Below are positions 22,441 through 32,288 of a stretch of 64,000 nt of DNA, in pieces. The DNA comes from Moniliella sp. 'wahieum' (taxonomy: Eukaryota; Basidiomycota; Moniliellomycetes; Moniliellales; Moniliellaceae), in NCBI GenBank assembly GCA_003971905.1, contig RSEE01000002.1:1-64000 (forward strand). Direction: 5' to 3'. The notes below the pieces were generated by a model. It worked only from the letters and a program-made list of their open reading frames with translations, was not told the origin of the DNA and made no database searches. Position numbers and translations under genes: made by a program. Each line of letters opens with the position of its first letter. Within the stretch, counting starts at the first letter, position 1.

Positions 22441-24230
22441 ATCTCCACTGCATATCAGAGTAACCCCCCCTCTTCTCCCAGATGGGAATCAAGTCCAAGG
22501 GAGAGTGGGGCAGATGGTGCGTTGGCTGGGCACTTCGTTACAGAAGGCGATCGAGGCGAAGGGCCCGAGAGTAAACAAAAAAAAACGGTTCCAATGTGTA
22601 ACGTGCCTCGACTTAAAACACAGCGTGCAAGATGTGCAAGCGCAACGTGCCAAGATCGTGGGCTTCTGCATTGGGGATAGTATCACCTGACTGATGATCT
22701 TGCGAGTCAAGAATGTGGATCAACCAAACTCGCTACCCCTGCTTAAAACCCCTCCCGTGCGTTGCCCCACCGGGTTCAGTTTTTCATTTTCGGTTCGTGC
22801 TTGCAGCAACTCCTCCGCCATCTGTTTCGCTCGAGCGGAGAAAGGATCTGGCACGGGCCAAACTCCCCTGGGTAGGTGAGCAGCAATGACACGAGGCAAG
22901 CCATCCGGGACGACAATCGGGGCAATGTGGACGGTCAATGGTAGGGCCAAGTTGGCATCCCGATGCCCGTTGGTTTAGGCAGATCGGTCTTGCTCTCTCG
23001 TCTTGGCTTTGCTCCACAGGCCAAGGCATCGGCTTGCGTAGAGAGGGGAATGTATTGGCGGACGAGGTCAACGGCCGTCATGAAGGGGGATCCGGGCCGC
23101 TCATCGACATGGCGCATGGAAAAAACGACGGTTTTGCTCGCCCGCCAGGATACGAAGCTGCTGCCTCCCGTGACTACACTGCTTCGCTCCTGGCTCATCG
23201 AAAAGCAGAAGTGCTCGACCAGAGCTGGAGGACAAGGTGCCCTCTAATCCAGGGTTTACTTTTCTTGGCCACGGGGTCATGGCTGGGTTGCGGGACATTG
23301 CTGGGTTGCGGGACATTGCGGCCACTATGGTAGAGCCCGACCCATCCAACAATCCGGAGCGAATTGGACGCCCCACACCACTGTCGCCCGCGCTCAGATC
23401 ACGATGGCGAAAGCAGGTGCTCCAAAGAACCCATCCATATTGAACGGCCTAACTCTTTGGTCATTCGGGGACAAGATGCGCGACGCCTATCCTAGGCCGT
23501 GTCTGCCATCCACTCGTTGCCGCCCCTCCGGCACACGCGTTGTGCAAGAAGGAGATGATCACCTTGTTCGACACGGAGGCCAAAGCAAAGCACCAACGTA
23601 CAATCCTTGTCCAACGGGTTCCTAGCTCTGTTCCCTTGGTCTTCCCTGCAGGTGTGACTACGCCTGTGGTTAGTCCAGGGCTGCTTTTGGCACACTGCCA
23701 GGGAGAGCAAGCGTTGGTTGTCATTCCTTATTCGCCTTGCCGCTCGGACTCTTGCCTGTGCGAGCAATGGTATACCTGCCGACCATGTTGCAAAACCGCG
23801 GCCTGGGAGCCAGGCTAGGCATTGCGGTGCTTTGGCCCAAGAATACAAGACGAGCAAGATGCGTATCCGCAGAACGTTCTGGACTGCGTGCTCTACTTTG
23901 GCCACCAATGTGTCCAAGGCATCTTGGTGTACGGCTCCTCGGCTAGTATTGCAGTGCGTCCAGTCAAATTGTGTGGTGGCCTCTTTTTGCTCTGACATTT
24001 GGCGTAAGGAGGTGGCTCGAGCCATCAACCTCGCCATCAGGACGCCTGTGAGAACGTGTCAGTACCCGAAAATGATGAGGTCCGTTCCAGACCCCCGTTC
24101 CCGTCACGCTGCCGATTGCCAAAGCTGGGCCGGAAGTAGCCAGCCAGCGTGGTGGACCGGGTGCGTCCCAAGACCTGGTGGGTGGATGAAGCCTTGTGTC
24201 TGTCGTCCGTGCTTGCGGGGTATGTTTGTG
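22440..24230 (+). pseudogene. Internally deleted retroelement copy: RT stump plus endonuclease remnant
   Basis: From 22480 a KSKG-type motif and CVTCLDLKHS (motif A) pass straight into VQDVQAQRAKIVGFCIG, so the catalytic half of RT is deleted, as at 18.9 kb. A diverged thumb follows (CAGCAACTCCTCCGCCATCT near 22803). From about 23440 there is an RLE remnant: LTLWSFGDKMRDAY against LTFWSFGNKTRDAD, then KKEMITLFDTEAKAKHQ against RKEMDVFVETAAKDKHR of the 28S copy, and SVPLVFPAG against FVPLVFTAG. A tandem pair CTGGGTTGCGGGACATTG lies at about 23284-23320. Dead by deletion. Confidence 0.7.
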
Positions 24231-24429
24231 TGATGGTCGGCTCTGACTCGCGACGTGAGGACCGCACTCACGGGTTCCCCGCGGTTTTCTTCGTACGTTC
24301 ATCCCCCCAAACAGCCGGTTGGCATGGAATGCATGAGAACCACACCCTACCCGACTGTTGTTCGTCTCGTCTACGCCCAAGAGCGAGGGGAACGAGGCGA
24401 TGGTGCGTAGTGGGATGTTGATCCCGTCT

Positions 24430-25400
24430 CTGGGCGGGATGTGGGTCGGGTGCAGGGCGGGAGGGGGCAGCTGGTGATGGCAGGAGACGCGATCCGAGCG
24501 GTGCTTACCGAACCGGTTCGTCTGGGCGATACAGGCGGCGGGGGTCACCGGTCGCCGGTCACGGTCACTGGTCACCGGAGCAGGATTGAATATGGGTTGC
24601 ACGATTGAAACTTGAAACGATCCTGTGGCGAGTGAACCAACAAGCCGCTGGCGCCTCCTGACACGGCCAATTGAACTGAGTCCTTCTCCATCTTTCCACC
24701 ACCTCCTTCTCATCCGCCTTGCCCACCGCCTGGAGATCGTGGCGAATCATGTGGCCTGCCGTGGTGCGCGTGCCCGCGGCACGGTGGGAACTTGCGTAAC
24801 ATCGCCAGCTGCTATGCCAGGCAGTTGTGGCCTCAGCCCAAACTTGCGAACGAAGCGGACAACCTGGCAGTTCCGATTCAGGCCCATTCGAGTGGTGGAG
24901 CGCGCAGCAGCCTCGCGCCCTGGCAGCACGATGGTGCCACGTCTATTCAAGCGGGCCGCGGGTCTCTTGGGAATTACCTATCTAGATCATCTCGACGATC
25001 GCGATGCGTTTAACCTGCTTCTTCCGAAGGGGGCTGGCAGGGAGGCTCCTCGTCGACGTTTGCGCTCCCTCAGGGGCGATCCCGAGGAAGCCTGGCCACC
25101 AGCATCGATGATTTGGTGCGTGCGCACCGCCAGGTCAAGGAAGGCGTCCTAGGGCGGTCGGCGCGCACGCTGCGTCCCCAGGACGCGGTGGTGGTGGGGT
25201 TTGGGCCACAGGCGGCTCTGCGCCCGCGTTGCACGGGTTGCCGCTGCAGGACCGCCTGCTTTGTTACGGGGGCTCTGCAACAACTATTCAGAATCTGCCC
25301 CGTACAATGAGGGCGGAGGATCTGGCGGACCAGCTCCAGCAGATGGACGAGTAGCTCTGGCGTGATCTGAAGGCAATCCGGGAGGGGCGGATCCGAGAGT
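24430..25400 (+). pseudogene. Retroelement copy with most of the RT deleted
   Basis: It opens with the segment shared with 19115 (ATGTGGGTCGGGTGCAGGGC) and continues through the pre-RT region (HRQVKEGVLGRSARTL near 25120). It then jumps at about 25210-25225 to the thumb (LHGLPLQDRLL equivalent). Everything between, including all RT catalytic motifs, is missing. Block B follows, as after the 19-21 kb copy. A GGTCACCGGTCGCCGGTCAC tandem near 24545 is specific to this copy. Confidence 0.65.
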
Positions 25401-25439
25401 GATGCGGCGTCAGAGGTGGGGACAAAGCTCTCTTCTCCT

Positions 25440-26200
25440 TGCCACCGTAAGGGTGCCTTAGGCTTTTGGGTGCTAACAGTGGTTGTATTCCGGTTGCTTC
25501 TATTCAAGGCACTGGTAAGACGGGGGAGATGGTGCCTTCCATTGCAGTGGTCCTGCTGGGATCCCTGATGCGACTGGACTCATATCACACCTGTCCTCCG
25601 CGGTGGTGCTGCGGCCAAGATGGGGTTGGCGCTTCCATCAAGGCACTCTGTGAGGCGGTGAGGCATCTCGTCAGTCCGCTTTTGGTTCCTGTTCTCATGC
25701 GACAAGCCGATGGCACCACCTCCTTCGTTTCGGCCATACGGCAACCCCAAAGGGAGAGACGTGCCAATGCAGTTTCCCTCTTTTCTTCTAATCCATTGAT
25801 GTTCATCATATGCGGAACCACCCAACCCTTGCTCTCCAGTGACGTACTGACCAGTGCGCTAAACAGATACCAATACGCTAGGCGCAGGAGAATAGCCGAT
25901 GGATTAAGCAAAGTGATCGCTTCCCTATACTCAGTGGCATTTCCTCGCCACGATCAAACACCCCTCCAAGCAATGACAAGCTCGAATGGTGGCGGGGCAG
26001 GTTGGGCAAGAGCCGCTGTCTACGATGACCGGGGGCGTGGGTGGTGAGAGCAACGGACACGGCGTTGAAACATATCGAGGACCATTACGAAGATGTAGAT
26101 CAAATCTTGGCCGGCTTCTGCCGCGACCTGGTGCCGATGAAGAAGGAATCGCGCACCTGCAGATCGCCCCGCTCAAGCCCGAGGAATGTGGGTCAGACAT
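25440..26200 (+). repeat. Repeat block B, copy 3 of 3
   Basis: It follows the RT-deleted copy at the same relative position as copy 2. The landmark series is the same: GGTAAGACGGGGGAGATGG, GGACTCATATCACACC and TACTGACCAGTGCGCTAAAC near 25847. The 5' splice site has decayed to ATGCG. The end reads DHYEDVDQILAGFCRDLVPM in one frame. Confidence 0.6.
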
Positions 26201-26279
26201 GGGGGTGTGCGGCCAACAGGATGAAAAGTTGTGCCGCTGCGGGTGTCCTTCGTGATGCGCTTGCCCGCGGTGCCCGCAT

Positions 26280-27150
26280 CTTTGGGCTTACCGGACCAAG
26301 AGGGCCCAGCGCGCCAATGGTGTTGGTGGAGATACCTGCACTGGTTCGTATCCTTCTGCCGTGGCCCAAGTTGCTGACATTATATTGGCCAGACGCAGTC
26401 GGAGCGTCTACATTCGTGCAGCTGTTGCGACAACAACGTCCCTCGGCAGTCGTGCGCAGCGCCAAAGGAGGGAGTGCCCCCACTGCGCGCTTTGGCCAGA
26501 GGCAGCACCACTGCCAAAGGCAAGGCACACTTTTCACTCCCCGCGACTGCGCCAACACGGAAGGCCCCGAAGTTGCTGCTGAGGAGCAGAGGCCATCCGA
26601 TGCCGCTCTGTTGTGTCTGCCCGTTATCCCCGTGCCCGTAGAACGGATCCGGGACGCGAGGAGCTGTGAGCTGTGATAAGGTAAAGCTTCAGCTTCGCAT
26701 CTTCTGTTTACCACTCGCAACAGGGCTGTTTCCCGTTGCTCCTCTCCTTGTCCCCGATGCCTCCACCCTCAGCCCCCTCCGGTGGCGCTAGGCCGGATGC
26801 CCACACGGTGAGCTCCTGATACGCCTTTTGCGGTATACCCTTGTGCAGTCAACGATTTGTGCTGTCACCGGCCCAGTCAGTTACCGAATTGTCTCGTTCT
26901 GCCTGTCCCGAAAAATCACTGTTCCCGCCAGCGCCTGTGCACCGCAGTTGTGACCAAGAGAAGCAGGTCGGCGGGTATACCAGCTGCTAATCTGGTCCAT
27001 CTTCGTGGCCTCCGTGCCATTTTCGACCGAAGTGGGTATATGCTGTTTTGCCCGTGTGCTTGCGTGTGCATTACGTTCGCATCCATCTAAGGTGCCTCAT
27101 CTTGGAGAACTCGGTGCTGGCACCGCATCCCGGGAAAGCCAGGCATGTCC
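26280..27150 (+). repeat. Decayed block, relative of 15230-16430
   Basis: It contains the third intron-like unit (GTATCCTTCTGCCGTGGC ... AAGTTGCTGACATTATATTG ... CAG) and the FTPRDCANTEGPEVA segment. From 26810 a long match to 16080-16430 ends at GCACCGCATCCCGGGA. No intact ORF. Confidence 0.6.
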
Positions 27151-28500
27151 GTTCATCCCATGCGGCTGCTCGTTGTATATCGCCGATCCCCGCGGGTTAA
27201 GCGAGCGGCGAAAGAAGTGGGGGGATACGATGGCAAAAAGGCGTCCAACCGCGGCGCAGGTTTGGTGAATGGCGTGCCCATCTCATTGTCGTTCCCCCTG
27301 GTCAACCTTCCATTTGTGCCATCATCATCGACATCATCATCTCGGCAAAGACCACGCCACCGGTCAGTCCCTCACCATCTTCCGCATCTCGTCAACAAGT
27401 GAGCAGGATGGGGACTGCCCCATTCACATCAGCTGTAAGCAGTTTCCTATTGTCCCTCTTTCGTTATGGCTACTACCCAGCCCCAGGGTCAACCCGCGCG
27501 CATGCCGGAGCCCACGCATCACATTACCTTTGCCCAACGCCAGCCACATGTCGCGCTTTCCCGCGCCTCTTCCCTCCAAAGCATCCTCCCATCTGCTGGT
27601 CAGTCATTCATCGCCTGTGTTGAGGTGGGAAGGTCTGTGGCGCTTGGTCCACACGCTGCAACTCTCCCCGTATTAGGGTGCCGACTTGTGGTTATACCGA
27701 CTCTCTTCGTACGTGTGATTATAATTTAACTTCCTCGTGCAGATACTGTCTTGTGGATATATTGTGGTACTAAGGAAAGCGACTCGGGTAGTGTTTCCGC
27801 GGCAAGCATCCGGTGTCAGGAAACGTGAGATGGGGGAAAGGGAAGCAGATAGATTGTGGATACATCTATGGACAGACTGGAGGCAGTCGAGAGGTGAACA
27901 CAGGATCTCCGAACGGATAGGAACCACATCACAGTGTCCATACAGGTCTACTACTAATGGGACAAGACCCCCTAGCACAGCGTGAGAGTCTGACACCCGG
28001 ACAATGCATACTTCACCGTCGATTGCATGACCTCCGTATCCACAGAACTGGCCACATAGGCAGTATCCTTTCAGGGCACGCACGGGGGCAGTATTTAATT
28101 CCCCCCGTAGCCCTTGTACTGGGCTGCTGTCTTCCCCCCCATAAAGCAATGCACGCCCCCATATGCTCCGACTCTCCTACATCTTCTCTTGCGTACTCCG
28201 AGACCCCGCCCCCACCGTCCACACCATTCAACAGCTACACCTCACAGTACAACCCATCTTTACACACTCTCACTTATGCTCAACCACCCATGACCCCGCC
28301 GCCGCTCTCGGTCCAGATGTATTCTCCTCTACCTTCTACACTTCGTGCTAATACCCACATGTACGTCGCACCAATAACCGTGGAGGAGCTGCGGTGTTTC
28401 CCTCTGCACCGTTGGCCATATATGTGGGACAAGACCGAGGCGATCAGCCATAAACACACACAGTCTCAAGAAAGGGAACGAGGAGTTTAACGATCATATG
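27150..28500 (+). other. No supported gene; one weak ORF
   Basis: An ATG-started frame at 27466-27729 (MATTQPQGQPARMPEPTHH...) has plausible composition but no recognisable domain. Between 28080 and 28400 there is C-rich sequence resembling the rDNA spacer (for example CTTCGTGCTAATACCCAC against CTTCGTTCTAATACCACTTG near 9845). Confidence 0.3.
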
Positions 28501-28501
28501 T

Positions 28502-28890
28502 TTACGAGAAGGCTTTTGCGGCCAAGTTGGCCCATTCCTCGCAGCGTCCGTACCGTCCCGCCTCCCAGTCCTTGGCCGTATGATGCGACACGGAAGGATT
28601 CAGTCCCGGGGAGGTGAAGTATAGGAGACGGTAGCGTTGGGCGAGAAAAAGGGCAGCTGTTTGGGCTGGCCGCCAGTCTGGTTGAGATTGAGCGGCATAG
28701 GTTCATGGTGTGTCCACGGGGCCATGCATTCGAGTAGGCCTCTCCCGTGATGGCATACTGGTTCCAGATGTGCTTGAAGAGCGATAGGAATGGTGCGCCG
28801 AACCAGTCAGCTTGCCGCGGCTCCACCGTTGGGCCAGGGAGGGTGTGCACGTTGGACCGACCGCCCGTGGAACCATACGACAACTTAGCA
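28502..28890 (-). CDS. Unrecognised protein fragment
   Basis: On the minus strand a coding-like segment runs through WFGAPFLSLFKHIWNQYAIT and a following AWPRG. With one frame change near 28700 it continues as MPLNLNQTGGQPKQLPFF ... RYGRCEEWANLAAKAFS and a stop at 28502-28504. The amino-acid texture is convincing and the two parts are adjacent, but I recognise no family. A C-terminal piece of an esterase-like enzyme is one possibility, with little behind it. No start codon is assigned. It may be a relic. Confidence 0.35.
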
Positions 28891-28899
28891 TAGAAAAAA

Positions 28900-30820
28900 G
28901 AGTGGAAAAGAAAGTGAATTTGCCGTTTGATCCCCTCTCCCCCATTCATCTGTTGCCTCTCTCTGTTACGGAACCCCCCCTGTAAGGGTCCGACTTTGTG
29001 GATATACTAACCCTTTTCCGATGACTTGTGCGTATACCAACCCCTGCAGATGCTGACTTGTGATATACTGTTCAGCCAGGCCACCTGGGCAGAGTGTCTT
29101 CCGGCAACGCGCGAAGTAGTGTTCGATTCCCCCTGTATCCATATACTCTACCACTACCATCATCCGCGCCACCATAGAACTGTGACCGCACCGCATCCCG
29201 TCCGATCGGCGACGGTCGTCACTGCATGACTCAGTCAGTATATATATCGCAATGGAAGATGAACCCCCATGAGAATCCTCGGTATTAGACTGTGATCCTA
29301 CAGCTGCTCTGATCCCGGCTCGATAGCGTAGTGGTAACGCATCCCTGGCCAATAAGCGATGACATGGGTTTGATTCCCATTGGAGCCTCTCTTTTCCTCA
29401 CTATTTCCCCCGGGTTGTGTCTTCTCACACTCGGTGCCATTATTCTGTCTGCACCCTCCACCTCTCAAGATGCACCCCCGCGCTTGTACAAGCGTGACCG
29501 CATCCGTCCGATCTACGATGGGCACCACAGCATCACTCTGTCTCAGTATATGATACCGCGATAGAATAAGAAGAGGCCACGTGGGAATCCTCGGGGCCGT
29601 CATTCTTTCTGTATTCTCCTCTGCTCCGGCTGCATTTCTGCCCACACATCCCCCGTCCAGAGCTTCATTGCGTTCTAAGGTACCCATCCCCACGGCCCGC
29701 CACATAAGCAGCTATACACCATATGTACCTCCCAACAGCCCCATGGCGCTTCTGCCCACACGACCGACCCCAGCACCTCTCCCCCGCCCTTACTCTCCGC
29801 CCAGCAGTTCGCCTACCCACCCTCTTCCATTGGAACTGATACCACTTGGATAGAACACCAGCCATATACTGGATCAATACCGTTTTCCCTTAAGCGTTGT
29901 TATATAGTATGGGGGGGATCTATTCCCACCCTACTGCCGCATAAGCCCGTGCACGCGTGTATCTGCCGGGTTGGCGCATCACAATTGGTCTGGTGTACTA
30001 CCGGGCTGCCCTTTACCCCTCCACCGCCATCGGCACGTATGCCGAACCAATGTTCCGGCCAGCACTTTCAGCATGTTCGTTAGGCCAGCTTACTGCGGCT
30101 GGACGACCAATGTAGGGCCTTTCGAGGTACCGTGGGTGCAGCTCCGGCTTGATTGGCCGGAGACGGTGCTCAATCCCCTCTCACTCGAAACAAATGGTAT
30201 ATGGAGGGGTGCCCACAGGGATGTTCAATTGCAGGAAGGCTGTTGGGCCGTTCCATCCTCACAGCCGCTGCGTTCAACTCTTGGTCTCAGCCCGGCGCGA
30301 AGCATTGAGACCATCCTGGAAAACGGCATGGGCATTACAACTAATGTGCAACTCACTAGCATCGACCCAAACTAGTTGGGAGGACAAGAGGCTTCGCTAC
30401 AACCTGGGTTCACTCTGAGCTTCTAGGAAGAGGGAGGTAGTATACTCTTTAAGAAACACCATCACCACTTGGCCACGCAGGTTTCCTCTGCACTACGTTT
30501 TCCTTATCGACACATAGACAACACGATGGCCAATGTGCCCTTGAGCCTTGCTAGCACATCGTCGGGTCCACTTTCTTTATTCTGTCACCCCGCGAAGGTG
30601 CACCGTTTCCGTGCATGTTTTCAACGGGGTGTGGGGCTACGTGCGATATGGGGATTCCCTGGAGGGTCATTCGTATGTTTGCCACTACCTTCAAACGCCG
30701 GCGAAAGGAATGCTTGATGTTCGATTACTGCCTACCTGGCCTTCTACTTTTATGCCATCTCTTCCAAGAGGCAACGCCCCTCTAAGTGGAATTTCCTTAG
30801 GGGCTGGTATAGTGAGACAT
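28900..30820 (+). other. Gene-poor stretch apart from one tRNA-like element
   Basis: C-rich and mixed sequence partly resembling the rDNA spacer (29640-29870, GGAACTGATACCACTTGG against TTCTAATACCACTTGG). From 29970 to 30420 there is a coding-like but broken stretch. No gene is supported except the tRNA-like element at 29317. Confidence 0.4.
29317..29388 (+). tRNA. tRNA-like sequence with a degenerate anticodon arm (probable pseudogene)
   Basis: The length is exactly 72 nt in canonical spacing. The acceptor GGCTCGA pairs with TGGAGCC (one mismatch). The D stem GCGT/ACGC is perfect around AGTGGTA. The T arm ATGGG-TTTGATT-CCCAT is perfect with a near-standard loop. The anticodon stem TCCCT/AAGCG does not pair well and the loop GGCCAAT has G instead of U at position 33; taken literally the anticodon would be CCA. 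Either a recent pseudogene or a copy with errors in the anticodon arm. Confidence 0.5.
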
Positions 30821-31130
30821 AGCTTTCGATGCGCATCTCAGTGCTTCATCCCGTGCAGCCCATCTTCCTTGTGCCAGCTGCGGATACAGTCGTCTGCCTG
30901 TCATTATGTATGGCAATGCTGCTATCATCTTTGTTCTCTTGTGGCCCTTATACTGTTTGTGTGCAGTGTTGTACCATGTGCATGCCTCAAGAAGGTGGCC
31001 CGACGTCCCCGCCGCTCCCAACAATGCGATTAGCTGTTACCGAGATTTATGGGCGGTATCTCTGCAATACTTGGTGCGCACATGCGTTTCGATGAAGCTT
31101 ACTAGCCTAACGGCCATGCCCAAGTACTTT
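30820..31130 (+). repeat. Decayed block, relative of 12280-12400 and 16540-16790
   Basis: CATCTCAGTGCTTCATCCCG (30834) matches the region near 12320. GTGCAGTGTTGTACCATG (30960) and CGTTTCGATGAAGCTTACTA match GTGCAGTGTTGTACACC (16620) and CGTTTTGACGAAGCTTGCTG. This is the most distal recognised piece of the duplicated family. Confidence 0.5.
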
Positions 31131-32288
31131 GTAGACGTGTCCATGCACTTTCACGATATCCTGTGCGACGTCGGCGCCGCTATACTTACTAGATATCATC
31201 CCCGGTGCCACTAGCTGCCACTTTCTCTCTGCACCAGATTAAAGGAAGCTGATGAGCCCCGCATGTCGTAGACATCTCATCCAATCACGCAGCAGCTTCA
31301 GTCCCGTTAGACTAGCGAGAGAGAGCCAGAAGGAACCTTATCCATGCCGCGGATACTTTCACTAGCGCTTGCTCTTCTTAGGACTCCGTCTGATTCTGCC
31401 GACTACAGCGCGCCGAGTTTGGTGACACTGCCGGTCGCAGCGTTATCGGTCACCCGGAGCGCCTGGATCGAGGATCCCTTTTCAACTGGTCTAACGATCT
31501 ACGTACGCGGCTCCTACCTCGGAGGGTCCTAGCTGCGGCCTTTCCACGAAGGCAACAGTCACCCAAACTAGAGGTATAAAGCAGGACCTAACGTACGTAA
31601 CTCTAATGCCATGTCCAAGGGCTTTCACCCCCTAAATTGAGGGGTCGAGCTCCGTCTCGGGCTCGCCTCATGAAAGGACCTCTGGACAAAAGACTCGAAA
31701 CTAGTAGCCTGCCGCACTGGTGTGTGCGCCCGGTATATGGCCAACAAAAGGGACGTCTGAGGTGTGATGCATCATGGCTGTACATTTCCTCGAATGCCGC
31801 CGGCCGCTTCGGCCCGGCGCCATGACCAAGTAGAGCGTCTATATCAGTTAGTACATATGGCATTGTGGGACCCCGTCTACTACTAACTATCATAGCCTAG
31901 AATCCACATGTCTGCCGTCGTGGTCACTGTACACGAGGAGACGCGCCAGAGCATCATTTTTACTAGAGTAGGTGCCAGGCCCTGGAACGATCTATAATAG
32001 AGTGGTAGGACAACGAGGGGCAGCACGTCAAGTTGTGCTCGAGCACGAGGTGCAGGAGAGAGATGAACGTTGAACACGTTAACAAGAGAGGGGTATAGTA
32101 GTACACTAGTAGGGGCACAAAACGCAGGTGCAGGGTATATACGAGTTGGAGAAGGAGAAGCCGGCGACCAAGTTACAGTACCTGTTGGCCTACCCTTGGG
32201 CTTGGGAAGCGTGGCGAGCAAGGCTGAGAAAACGAACCACAAGAAACAAGAAAAAAAGTCAGCATCAAGAGGCCGCTGTGCAATCACG
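31130..32288 (+). other. No supported gene
   Basis: A 62-codon ATG frame at 31344-31532 begins MPRILSLALALL, but nothing else supports it. Otherwise I see no gene, RNA or clear repeat before the hydrolase stop codon at 32289. Confidence 0.4.

Noticed and set aside
31344-31532. 62-codon frame with a hydrophobic start (MPRILSLALALL)
   Set aside because: No homology, splice sites or neighbours to support a secreted peptide.
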